A stretch of DNA of 6,731 bases from Heritagella sp051881655 (GCA_051881655.1 JBJEQH010000215.1:1-6731), one strand, 5' to 3'. Counted from the first letter of the stretch, positions 1-6,510 are shown. A program made the numbers and translations. The notes: generated from the sequence alone by a model not told the origin.

Positions 1-36
1 ATCTGTACGATGCAAAAAAGTCTACCGTCTGCACAG

Positions 37-76
37 AAAAACGCCCGAAGAATGTTAAGATTCTTCGGATGTTTTT
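37..76. terminator. Bidirectional intrinsic terminator
   Basis: A perfect 9-bp inverted repeat (45-53 with 60-68, arms CCGAAGAAT / ATTCTTCGG, 6-nt loop) is flanked by AAAAAC on the left and GTTTTT on the right. Each strand therefore reads a hairpin followed by a five-T run. It would end the minus-strand exodeoxyribonuclease III transcript, whose stop lies 48 nt before the terminator, and also a plus-strand gene entering from the left of the window. Positions 1-36 hold too little to name such a gene. One plus frame (from base 2) is open until a TAA inside the hairpin loop at 56-58, which could be its last codons but is not recognisable. Confidence 0.8.
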
Positions 77-93
77 CATGATACGGTTTTACG

Positions 94-118
94 AGCCCCT
101 GCTTTCGGGGAGGCTTTT
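94..118 (+). terminator. Weak secondary hairpin with short T-run
   Basis: AGCC (94-97) can pair with GGCT (112-115). An inner CC/GG pairing has one bulged A, and TTTT follows on the plus strand. It lies between the main terminator and the 3' end of the exodeoxyribonuclease III gene, so it could be a backup terminator for rightward transcription. On the minus strand no T-run follows the stem. The call is tentative because the stem is short and imperfect. Confidence 0.3.
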
Positions 119-123
119 GCCGT

Positions 124-882
124 TTATGAATCGGCGAGCACCAGGCTGACCGGGCAGTGGTCGCTGCCCAGAATACCGGAATGAATGCGGCTGTCCTGCA
201 AAAGAGGACGCAGCCGCTCGGAGAGCAGGAAGTAGTCGATGCGCCATCCCACGTTCTTCTGCCGGGACTGGAATTTATACGACCACCAGGAGTAGGCGTC
301 CGTCTTTTCCGGGTACAGGGTGCGGAAGCTGTCCAGAAAGCCGCAGGCCAGCAGTTCCGAGAATTTGCCGCGTTCCTCGTCGCTGTATCCGGCATTGCCG
401 CGGTTGGCCTTGGGATTCTTCAGATCAATGGGGCGGTGGGCCACATTCAGATCCCCGCACAGTACCACCGGCTTTTGCCGGTCCAGCTCCATCAGATACC
501 CGCGCAGCAGATCCTCCCACTCCATGCGGAACGGAAGGCGCACCAGCTCCCGCTGGGAATTGGGGCTGTACACCGTCACCAGCCAAAAGCCGGGAAACTC
601 CAGCGCGATGCACCGGCCCTCGCGGCTCTTGTCCAGGCCGTTCATGTCGTACTGCACCTGCAGCGGTTCCTGCCGGGTAAAAACAGCCGTACCGGCATAT
701 CCTTTCTTTTCGGCGGAGTTCCAGTAGATCCGGTAGCCGTCCGCCTGTCCCTCCCACTGCTCCGGCAGCATCTTTGTCTCCTGCAGGCAGAGAACATCCG
801 GGGCTTCCTGCTGCAGAAAATCGCAGAAGCCCTTTTCCAGACAGGCCCGCAGGCCGTTTACGTTCCAGCTGTACAGCTGCAT
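124..882 (-). CDS. xth: Exodeoxyribonuclease III / AP endonuclease (ExoA type)
   Basis: A 252-residue Mg-dependent endonuclease/exonuclease/phosphatase-fold enzyme. The family cleaves the DNA backbone 5' of abasic sites and trims 3' ends in base excision repair, in the cytoplasm. The full active-site set is visible: WNVNGLRA at the N-terminus (N7), LQETK with the metal ligand E35, VYSPNS (Y105, N108), GDLNVAH (D144, N146), GWRIDYF (D216) and the closing SDHCPV with the D241-H242 pair. Length matches the family, so the gene looks intact. The ATG at 882 is chosen because AAGGAGA lies 9 nt upstream and the family N-terminus begins there. The frame stays open for 78 more codons upstream, but that stretch crosses the promoter and has no family sequence. 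It is transcribed alone, divergently from the cyclophilin gene. B. subtilis would call this gene exoA. Confidence 0.96.
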   Translation of the reverse strand: MQLYSWNVNGLRACLEKGFCDFLQQEAPDVLCLQETKMLPEQWEGQADGYRIYWNSAEKKGYAGTAVFTRQEPLQVQYDMNGLDKSREGRCIALEFPGFWLVTVYSPNSQRELVRLPFRMEWEDLLRGYLMELDRQKPVVLCGDLNVAHRPIDLKNPKANRGNAGYSDEERGKFSELLACGFLDSFRTLYPEKTDAYSWWSYKFQSRQKNVGWRIDYFLLSERLRPLLQDSRIHSGILGSDHCPVSLVLADS

Positions 883-919
883 ATGGCATTTCTCCTTTTT
901 ATCAACCGGTGATGGGTTC

Positions 920-933
920 AGTATAGCACAAAA
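920..933 (-). promoter_or_regulatory. Promoter for exodeoxyribonuclease III (extended -10)
   Basis: Read on the minus strand this is TTTTGTGCTATACT: a TATACT -10 hexamer (920-925) preceded by a TGTG element of the Gram-positive TRTG type. No good -35 is seen 16-18 nt further upstream (around 942-949, GC-rich), as is common with extended -10 promoters. The predicted leader is about 30 nt, ending at the AAGGAGA ribosome binding site. The same 14-nt box, with two differences, drives the divergent gene. Confidence 0.7.
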
Positions 934-1001
934 TCGGGGGGACCGCCCGCTTTTTTTCCGGCAAAAGGGGAATTTCTGCCGAAAGGGATGCACAGCCGGT
1001 G

Positions 1002-1015
1002 TTTTGTGGTATAAT
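1002..1015 (+). promoter_or_regulatory. Promoter for cyclophilin-peptidase-transporter operon (extended -10)
   Basis: TTTTGTGGTATAAT contains a consensus -10 (1010-1015) preceded by TGTG, a strong extended -10. The -35 position (about 987-992, GATGCA) is poor. Transcription would start near 1022, giving a leader of about 100 nt before the cyclophilin ATG. A GC-rich hairpin sits within that leader. Confidence 0.8.
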
Positions 1016-1039
1016 AGACCTGCTGTGCAAAAAGAAGGT

Positions 1040-1064
1040 GCGGCCGAAAACGGAGACCGGCCGC
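1040..1064 (+). other. GC-rich stem-loop in the cyclophilin 5' leader
   Basis: A perfect 7-bp all-G/C inverted repeat (GCGGCCG at 1040-1046, CGGCCGC at 1058-1064) has an 11-nt purine-rich loop. It lies roughly 20 nt downstream of the predicted transcription start and about 57 nt before the start codon. Only three T residues follow a few bases later, so it is not a convincing terminator. It may stabilise the 5' end or affect translation. No known riboswitch or leader family is recognised. Confidence 0.4.
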
Positions 1065-1121
1065 CTGTTTCTGAAAACGGCACGGCGAAATTGTCTGAAA
1101 AAGAAAGGATGTTCACAGATT

Positions 1122-1652
1122 ATGGCACAGAATCCCATTGTCACCCTGGAAACCACCGCCGGCGTGATCAAAGCCGAGCTTTATCCCGAGGTAGCGCCCA
1201 ATACGGTCAACAACTTCCTCTCGCTGGTACAGAAGGGGTTTTATGACGGAACGATTTTCCACCGGGTCATCCCCGGCTTTATGATTCAGGGCGGCGACCC
1301 CGAGGGCACCGGTATGGGCGGCCCCGGCTACGGCATCCGCGGCGAATTTGCCGCCAACGGCGTGGTCAATAACCTGAACCACACCCGGGGGGTTCTGTCC
1401 ATGGCCCGCTCCCAGCGCCCCAACAGCGCCGGATCCCAGTTCTTCATCATGGTGGCCGATGCGCCCCATCTGGACGGCCAGTACGCGGCCTTCGGCAAGG
1501 TGATCGAGGGGATGGAGGCGGCTGATGCGATCGTATCGGCCGCGCGCGACTGGAGCGACCGCCCGTACGAGGATCAGGTGATGACCCGTGTGACCGCCGA
1601 GACCTTCGGCGTTTCCTATGACGAGCCGGTAACCGGTCCGGCCCGCGGATAA
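1122..1652 (+). CDS. Peptidyl-prolyl cis-trans isomerase, cyclophilin type
   Basis: A 176-residue single-domain cyclophilin that catalyses cis/trans isomerisation of Xaa-Pro bonds. It has no signal peptide, so it should act as a cytoplasmic folding helper like PpiB. The cyclophilin core spans residues 5-163: FHRVIPGFMIQGGDP (catalytic R48, with F53, M54 and Q56), SMAR (93-96), GSQFFI (105-109 region with Q106 and F107) and LDGQYAAFGKV (117-127). The tryptophan position before LDG is a histidine (H116), as in many bacterial members, which usually implies weak cyclosporin binding. The ATG at 1122 is preceded by AAAGGA, but with a long 12-nt spacing. An in-frame GTG at 999 is rejected because it lies upstream of the -10 hexamer. 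It is first gene of a plus-strand operon; the peptidase starts 16 nt downstream. Confidence 0.95.
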   Translation: MAQNPIVTLETTAGVIKAELYPEVAPNTVNNFLSLVQKGFYDGTIFHRVIPGFMIQGGDPEGTGMGGPGYGIRGEFAANGVVNNLNHTRGVLSMARSQRPNSAGSQFFIMVADAPHLDGQYAAFGKVIEGMEAADAIVSAARDWSDRPYEDQVMTRVTAETFGVSYDEPVTGPARG

Positions 1653-1661
1653 GGGAGGGGG
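1653..1661 (+). promoter_or_regulatory. Ribosome binding site deciding the TTG start of the M42 peptidase
   Basis: GGGAGGGGG begins directly after the cyclophilin stop codon and ends 7 nt before a TTG at 1669. No in-frame ATG is available near the family N-terminus, so this site is the main support for TTG initiation. Confidence 0.7.
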
Positions 1662-1668
1662 ATTTCCC

Positions 1669-2745
1669 TTGGCACAACAGGAAACCGTCGCGCTGGTGCG
1701 CGAACTGAGCCAGGCCTTCGGCCCCAGCGGCTTTGAGGACGAGGTGGCCGCCATCGGCCGCCGCGAGGGGGAGAAGCTGGGGGAAGTGCGGGAGGACAGC
1801 CTGCGCAACCTGTATATTTACCGCCGGGAGAACACCGGAAAGAAGCCGGTGGTGCTGCTGGATGCCCACAGTGACGAGGTGGGCATGATGGTGCAGTATG
1901 TCCACGAAAACGGACTGCTGCAGTTTGTGCCCCTGGGCGGCTGGTCCCCCGGTTCGTTTGCCGGGCACGCCGTGCGCGTGCGCAACCGGGAGGGGCAGTA
2001 CATCCGCGGGGTGATCGCCTCGGTCCCGCCGCATTTTATGAAGGCCGCCGATAAGGGCAGAATGCCGGAGATCTCGGACTATCGCATTGATGTGGGGGCC
2101 TCCTCGGCCCGCGAGGTGGAGGAGAGACTGCACATCGGGGTGGCGGCCCCGGTGGTGCCCGAGACGGCGTTTCATTTTGACGAGGAGCGCGGCCTTTTCT
2201 CCGGCAAAGCGTTCGACTGCCGGGTGGGCTGTGCCGCCGTGCTGGAAACCCTGCGCCGTCTGCAGGGACAGGCGCTGGATGTGGATGTGGTGGGCTCGTT
2301 CTCCTCGCAGGAGGAGGTGGGCGAGCGCGGCGCCCGCGCCGTGGCCCACACCGTAAAACCCGCGGTTGCGCTGGTATTTGAAGGGGCCCCGGCCGACGAT
2401 ACCTTCACCCCCTCTTATGCCATCCAGACCGCCCTGGGGAAGGGGCCCATGCTGCGCCATTTTGACCGCTGCATGATCACCCATCCGCGGCTGATCCGCC
2501 ATGCCCTGCAGGTGGGCTATTCCCATGGGATCCCGGTGCAGGAGGCCGTGCGGACCGGCGGCGGGACCGACGGGGGCATTTTCCATCTGCAGGAAGGCGG
2601 CGCCCCCAGTGTGGTGATCGGCCAGCCGGTGCGGTACATCCATGCGCCCTACGGCATTGCCTCGGTGCAGGATTTTGAAAACGGGGTGCGCCTGGCCGTG
2701 GAACTGGTGAAGTCTCTCACACGGGAGGTTCTCGCCGGATTATGA
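1669..2745 (+). CDS. M42 family metallo-aminopeptidase
   Basis: A 358-residue zinc/cobalt-type aminopeptidase of the M42 family (glutamyl aminopeptidase/TET-like, also annotated as FrvX or cellulase M). It removes N-terminal residues from peptides in the cytoplasm; relatives form large oligomeric shells. The dinuclear metal site is readable: DAHSDEVG with H67 and catalytic D69, FDCRVG with bridging D183, SSQEEVG with general base E215 and ligand E216, VFEGAPADD with E238, and YIHAPYG with H325. Length is normal and the gene is intact. Initiation is at TTG, supported by a strong upstream ribosome binding site. Residue 184, after the bridging Asp, is Cys where Asp or Asn is common. The gene lies between cyclophilin (16 nt upstream) and a transporter (4-nt ATGA overlap), so the three are almost certainly co-transcribed. 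Substrate specificity cannot be read from the sequence. Confidence 0.93.
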   Translation: MAQQETVALVRELSQAFGPSGFEDEVAAIGRREGEKLGEVREDSLRNLYIYRRENTGKKPVVLLDAHSDEVGMMVQYVHENGLLQFVPLGGWSPGSFAGHAVRVRNREGQYIRGVIASVPPHFMKAADKGRMPEISDYRIDVGASSAREVEERLHIGVAAPVVPETAFHFDEERGLFSGKAFDCRVGCAAVLETLRRLQGQALDVDVVGSFSSQEEVGERGARAVAHTVKPAVALVFEGAPADDTFTPSYAIQTALGKGPMLRHFDRCMITHPRLIRHALQVGYSHGIPVQEAVRTGGGTDGGIFHLQEGGAPSVVIGQPVRYIHAPYGIASVQDFENGVRLAVELVKSLTREVLAGL

Positions 2746-3662
2746 GGGGAAAGAATTTTTTGCAGGCGCCGCCGCCGCTTTTCCCGAAGATTCTGGTGGT
2801 GCTGGCGACCATGATCTGGGGCAGTGCCTTTCTGGTGATGAAGAACACACTGGATACCATGGGCCCCTACTATATTCTCGCCCTGCGGTTTACCATCTCC
2901 GCTGTTTTGCTGGCGATTTTCTGCGCGCCCCAGTGGAAGCGGGATTTTACCCCCTCCTTTTTGTGGGAAGGCGCGGTGATGGGAACGCTGCTGTTCTGGG
3001 GGTATGCGTTTCAGAGCATCGGCCTGACGGATACCACGCCGGGGAAAAACGCCTTTCTCACGGTGCTGTACTGTGTGGAGGTGCCGTTTTTGTGCTGGTT
3101 GTTCTACCGCCGCCGACCGGACCGCTTTGACGTGATCGGCGCCGGGATGTGCCTGATCGGGATGGGGCTGGTCTCTCTGGACGGGGCCCTGACCATGGGC
3201 TGGGGGGATCAGATGACCGTGGTGTGCAGTGTTTTCTACGCGCTGCATATTGTGGCGGCCTCTGCCTTTACCAAAAAGCACAATGCCATGCTGCTCACGG
3301 TGCTGCAGTTCGCCTTTTCGGCGGTGTGGGCCTGGGGATGCAGCCTGTTCACCGGGGAGGCGATCTTTCTCCCCACCGGGAATGAAGCGCTCAGTATTCT
3401 GTATATGGCGGTGTTCGCCACCTGTCTGGCGCTCAGCTTTCAGAATTACGGCGAAAAGCATTTGCCGGCGGCCCCGCTCTCCATTCTGCTGTCGCTGGAA
3501 TCGGTGTTCGGGGTGCTGTTCTCGGTGCTGTTCGGTACCGAACGGCCGACGATCCCCATGCTGATCGGCTTTGCCGTGATTTTTGCGGCGGTGCTGATTT
3601 CCCAGACGAAGCTCAGCTTTCTGTCCCCGCTGCGAAAAAAGGAAGAAACAGCCGGGGAATAA
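2742..3662 (+). CDS. EamA/DMT-superfamily transporter
   Basis: A 306-residue integral membrane protein of the drug/metabolite transporter superfamily, with about ten hydrophobic segments in two EamA repeats (about 17-147 and 157-288). Signatures include MIWGSAF in the first membrane segment, the TPGKNAFLT stretch (99-107) in the first repeat and the SLESVFGVLFSVLFGTE stretch (251-267) in the second. A basic tail ends at the C-terminus. Family members export or import amino acids, nucleotides or other small metabolites; the substrate here is unknown. ATG at 2742 overlaps the peptidase stop (ATGA), with GGGAGG 13 nt upstream, implying translational coupling. A TTG at 2760 preceded by AGGGGA is an alternative start that would remove only six residues. 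Its position after a peptidase is compatible with amino acid or peptide-product transport, but that is inference. A strong terminator follows 12 nt after the stop. Confidence 0.92.
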   Translation: MRGKNFLQAPPPLFPKILVVLATMIWGSAFLVMKNTLDTMGPYYILALRFTISAVLLAIFCAPQWKRDFTPSFLWEGAVMGTLLFWGYAFQSIGLTDTTPGKNAFLTVLYCVEVPFLCWLFYRRRPDRFDVIGAGMCLIGMGLVSLDGALTMGWGDQMTVVCSVFYALHIVAASAFTKKHNAMLLTVLQFAFSAVWAWGCSLFTGEAIFLPTGNEALSILYMAVFATCLALSFQNYGEKHLPAAPLSILLSLESVFGVLFSVLFGTERPTIPMLIGFAVIFAAVLISQTKLSFLSPLRKKEETAGE

Positions 3663-3674
3663 ATAAAAAAAGAG

Positions 3675-3721
3675 AAAGGCCCGGACGGCCTTCCGAAGAA
3701 GGAGAGCCGTCCGGGCCTTTT
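3675..3721. terminator. Strong bidirectional intrinsic terminator
   Basis: A perfect 15-bp inverted repeat (3675-3689 with 3706-3720; core GGCCCGGACGGC / GCCGTCCGGGCC) ends in TTTT on the plus strand. On the minus strand it is followed by a T-rich run from the A-tract at 3661-3677. A further inner TCC/GGA pairing lies around a GAAGAA loop. It lies between two convergent genes, the transporter (stop 3662) and the GH43 glycosidase (stop 3732), and would end both transcripts. Confidence 0.93.
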
Positions 3722-3731
3722 GCGTCTAAAA

Positions 3732-4610
3732 TCAGGTCATGATGACAGGGAGCAGATGCCCCTGCCGGATTCCCAGCTTGTCTATGCACAGTACCCGGTG
3801 ATGGGGATTCAGATCCCCCACCCGCCGCCGGTGATAGGCGACATAGTGCTGCCCATGAAAGCAAAACGCGCTGTTGTGGCCGGGACCGTCGGCTAGGGGA
3901 CCGGCCCGGAGCACATCGGTGTCAAACTGAAATTCCGAGAAGGGGGCTGTGGCGCGGGCCGATTTTACACAGTACGTTCCGTTCATCCAGTTGCCGCTGG
4001 AATACATCAGGGTGTATCCTCCCTCCGTTTTCATCACAAAGGGGGCCTCCACATACTGATCCGGCGTGATTTCCAGGAATTTTCCCTCCTGGGCGCCGTG
4101 AACATCCAGGGCGGCAATGCCGTCCATGGCGTCCGCCATCCGGCACACCACCAGATGCCCCCAGCCGCCGTAATACAGATACACCGAACCGTCCTCGTCC
4201 CCAAACAGATGGGCGTCAATGGGCTGCGCCCCGAAATAAAAGCGGTTTAAAAGCGGGCGGCCATCCGCAAAAACATTGCGGAACGGGCCGCAGGGCGTGT
4301 CGCACACCCCCAGGTACAGCCCGCCCGGTTCGCCGTCGTGATGGATATCATTGGCGGCAAAAATCAGGTAATGGCGGCCGTTTTTCTCGATCTCGGTGGG
4401 AGCCCAGACGGCAAACTCCGCGCCTTTGAACGTGGTCATGTCCAGAATATCCCGGTGCACCTGAAAATGGATCAGGTCGCGGGTGGTCACCACATCCAGA
4501 TTTTTCTGCTCCTCAAAGGGGAGAGAGCGGGTGACATACAGATAAACGGTGTCGCCGTACACGCGGGATTCGGGATCGGCGTACCAGCCGTCCACAACGG
4601 GGTTGTTCAT
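3732..4610 (-). CDS. Glycoside hydrolase family 43-type glycosidase
   Basis: A 292-residue five-bladed beta-propeller glycosidase of GH43 type, whose relatives are mostly alpha-L-arabinofuranosidases or beta-xylosidases. The inverting catalytic triad is visible: general base D12 in GWYADPE, pKa-tuning D132 in QPIDAHLF and general acid E188 in YVEAPFVMK. GPGHNSAF (242-249) carries the conserved His of the propeller's central metal site. No signal peptide or carbohydrate-binding module is present, so it should act on imported oligosaccharides or internal glycans in the cytoplasm. The ATG at 4610 is chosen because GGAGG ends 8 nt before it; a TTG at 4625 would place that binding site inside the gene. 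It is second in a minus-strand pair, 33 nt after the pyruvyl transferase/GDPD gene, and has no obvious promoter of its own. Substrate and subfamily are undetermined. Confidence 0.88.
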   Translation of the reverse strand: MNNPVVDGWYADPESRVYGDTVYLYVTRSLPFEEQKNLDVVTTRDLIHFQVHRDILDMTTFKGAEFAVWAPTEIEKNGRHYLIFAANDIHHDGEPGGLYLGVCDTPCGPFRNVFADGRPLLNRFYFGAQPIDAHLFGDEDGSVYLYYGGWGHLVVCRMADAMDGIAALDVHGAQEGKFLEITPDQYVEAPFVMKTEGGYTLMYSSGNWMNGTYCVKSARATAPFSEFQFDTDVLRAGPLADGPGHNSAFCFHGQHYVAYHRRRVGDLNPHHRVLCIDKLGIRQGHLLPVIMT

Positions 4611-4618
4611 AATCGTAA

Positions 4619-4623
4619 CCTCC
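4619..4623 (-). promoter_or_regulatory. Ribosome binding site deciding the GH43 start
   Basis: On the minus strand GGAGG is followed by an 8-nt spacer and then ATG at 4610. It overlaps the in-frame TTG at 4625, so the longer reading of the gene is unlikely. Confidence 0.75.
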
Positions 4624-4643
4624 AATCGAAAAAGCGGGAAGGG

Positions 4644-6503
4644 TCAGATCCCATACAGCCAATCCAGCACCATGGGGCTGAGATCGTGGGTGGAAATCAG
4701 GTCGGCTCCTTTTTCAAGGGCTTCCTCCGCCTGCGTGAGGGAATCGCAGGAAAACAGGCAGGACCGCATCCCGGCCTGATGTACCCGGGCCCCGATTTCA
4801 GAGGAGAAATCGGAGAAAGCGAGGGTGACAAGGGAAATTTTCTGCTCTTGGCAGAAAGCAAGGCGAGTGGTCAGCTCTTCCTCCGTGCAGTCCGGGGGAA
4901 TGTAATAGGCAATGGCATAGGGGAGATTCTGCTCCCGGAATTTTTCTACGTCCTTTTCCCGCTGCAGCCGTATCATCACGCGCTGGTTCAGGTCGGCGGG
5001 CAGCAGACGGGCCAGCTGGGTAAAGATCCGCTTTCGGTTGGAATCGGAGGGACGGCCGATATCCAGCATCCAGCGGGCTTGGGGATAGCGGGCAATCTCT
5101 GAGGTCAACCGCCCAAAATCGCAGGGGGGATACTTTCCAAAATAGCGCTGGGAGAGATACTCCGAGCGGGAGAGTCCCTCTTTCGGCTTTTCGGGCGGAG
5201 GGATCCCCAGCCTGCGGTAGGTGGCCTCGTTCCAGCCGTTCACACAGACCAGCTTTCCGTCGGAAGTGGGACGGATGTCCGCTTCGAAAAGGCGGAAACC
5301 TTTTTCATATGCCTCTTTGATGGTAACGGGCGAATTCATATTGTGGTACAGTACGCTTTTTCCGCCCAGGGCGGTTGCCATCAGGCGGCCCGACCAGGGG
5401 GTGGAAAAAGAGGAGGACGGGCGGCGGATTTTAGCCTGTTCCTCTTCCCGGCTGTATGTCCGGATAAAGTGCTCCAGTTCAGACAGAACTCCCCGTTTCT
5501 GGGTGCGGGAGGGGCTGGCCTCCTTTTCCCGCAAAGCCGCATCCAGCTGCTGCAGGGCCCGCTGGGCGCTCAACTCCCGGGGCAGGAGAAACCGCTCGGG
5601 GTGGCCGATTTTTTCGCCCCAGAACTGCAGCTTTGGATTCCACACCAGCCCGATTGAGGGAATTCCCAGGGAATACGCGACGATATTCGCGTGCATGCGC
5701 CCGGCGATGATTGCCCGAAAGCCCGAGATCGTCTCCACCAGTTCTTTTGCCTCCACCGGCCGGGGAACCATCCGGGTTTCCGCCTGTTCCGCCATCCCGC
5801 ATTCCTCCAGGATTTCGTGGGCAAATTCCTCGTCGCTCGATACCCCGTTCGTAAATAATTTCCAGGGCAGATTGCGCTGTTCCAGACCATAGATCACTTC
5901 TTTCCAGAATTCCAGGAGGAATGTGCGGTCGATGGACGGTGTGCCATAGTCCGCAAAAATGCGGTGGCGCACAATACCCAGCCCAATTACCGAAGCATCC
6001 TTCTTTTTCTTTACTCCATAGCACTGCGCCGCCCATACCGCCGGATCCGATACGGTCCGCACCCGTTTTTCCCCGGTTTTCAGATAACAGCGCTGCAGGG
6101 TAGCGGCGTCATCGCGGATGGAAAATCCCTTCACCACCGGCAGGTTAAGAGCGTCCGCGAGCATGCGGCAGTTTTCATTTTTCCCATCATATCCTTCTAC
6201 GCCCACGGCGTTGAAGAAAACCGGAATGTTATACTCCTGCGCCACTTGAAGAATGGATGGAACCAATTCGTAAAAGTGTTCACAGCGGAACTTAATAAGT
6301 CCGCCGCCGGCAAAAACGATCAGATCGGCCCGGGAAAGCCGGGCGGGGTCATGGCGGTAAATGTTATAGGGAATGATCCGAATTTTTGGGGCAAACGGCC
6401 GGGAGGAAATGCAGCGCAGCAGAAAAGCGGTGGTGTCCGCAATGACGCTGTCCCCCAGATTGTGATTCATAATTTCAACCAGAACAACACGGATGGTTTT
6501 CAT
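4644..6503 (-). CDS. Polysaccharide pyruvyl transferase-like / GDPD-like two-domain protein
   Basis: A 619-residue protein in one uninterrupted frame. Residues about 1-350 resemble the polysaccharide pyruvyl transferase family (CsaB/WcaK-like), which add pyruvyl ketals to cell-wall or capsular sugars: NLGDSVI (15-21), glycine-rich FAGGGLI (64-70), NAVGVEG (98-104), SIRD (128-131), SDPA (152-155) and the late AGRMHANIVAYSLGIPSIGL segment with H271. A charged, Ser-rich linker (about 351-374) leads to a glycerophosphodiester phosphodiesterase-like barrel (about 375-619): ATALGG, KGFRLFEADI, TSDGKLV and a C-terminal EEALEKGADLIST repeat-end motif. Barrel acids E407, D409 and D481 sit where the family binds metal. 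The two catalytic His positions read T377 and N422, so phosphodiesterase activity is doubtful. No signal peptide or membrane segment is seen. ATG at 6503 follows AAAGGGGA; an in-frame TTG at 6548 lacks comparable support. It is probably the first gene of an operon with GH43. The overall function is inferred only at domain level. Confidence 0.82.
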   Translation of the reverse strand: MKTIRVVLVEIMNHNLGDSVIADTTAFLLRCISSRPFAPKIRIIPYNIYRHDPARLSRADLIVFAGGGLIKFRCEHFYELVPSILQVAQEYNIPVFFNAVGVEGYDGKNENCRMLADALNLPVVKGFSIRDDAATLQRCYLKTGEKRVRTVSDPAVWAAQCYGVKKKKDASVIGLGIVRHRIFADYGTPSIDRTFLLEFWKEVIYGLEQRNLPWKLFTNGVSSDEEFAHEILEECGMAEQAETRMVPRPVEAKELVETISGFRAIIAGRMHANIVAYSLGIPSIGLVWNPKLQFWGEKIGHPERFLLPRELSAQRALQQLDAALREKEASPSRTQKRGVLSELEHFIRTYSREEEQAKIRRPSSSFSTPWSGRLMATALGGKSVLYHNMNSPVTIKEAYEKGFRLFEADIRPTSDGKLVCVNGWNEATYRRLGIPPPEKPKEGLSRSEYLSQRYFGKYPPCDFGRLTSEIARYPQARWMLDIGRPSDSNRKRIFTQLARLLPADLNQRVMIRLQREKDVEKFREQNLPYAIAYYIPPDCTEEELTTRLAFCQEQKISLVTLAFSDFSSEIGARVHQAGMRSCLFSCDSLTQAEEALEKGADLISTHDLSPMVLDWLYGI

Positions 6504-6510
6504 AATCCAA

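Noticed and set aside
1..168. Plus-strand open frame (from base 3) running from the left edge through the terminator
   Set aside because: It passes through the terminator hairpin and into the 3' end of the convergent gene, and its residues match no family I recognise.
157..912. 251-codon plus-strand frame opposite exodeoxyribonuclease III
   Set aside because: Antisense shadow; the minus strand carries the complete conserved nuclease active site.
883..1116. 78-residue N-terminal extension of exodeoxyribonuclease III
   Set aside because: It crosses the predicted promoter at 920-933 and the divergent gene's control region, and the family begins at the ATG at 882 with a good ribosome binding site.
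999..1121. 41-residue N-terminal extension of the cyclophilin from a GTG at 999
   Set aside because: It would begin upstream of the -10 hexamer at 1010-1015 and has no family similarity; the cyclophilin fold begins with the ATG at 1122.
1447..2643. 398-codon open frame on the minus strand opposite the peptidase gene
   Set aside because: Its translation is rich in His, Gly, Arg and Pro with no recognisable domain, as expected for the antisense of a GC-rich gene. The plus-strand M42 peptidase has all its catalytic motifs.
2649..3461. 270-codon open frame on the minus strand opposite the transporter
   Set aside because: Low-complexity His/Gln/Arg-rich translation without a ribosome binding site or family motif; the transporter on the plus strand explains the region.
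4338..5102. 254-codon plus-strand frame crossing the GH43/GDPD boundary
   Set aside because: It runs antisense through two well-supported genes and their junction, and has no recognisable motif.
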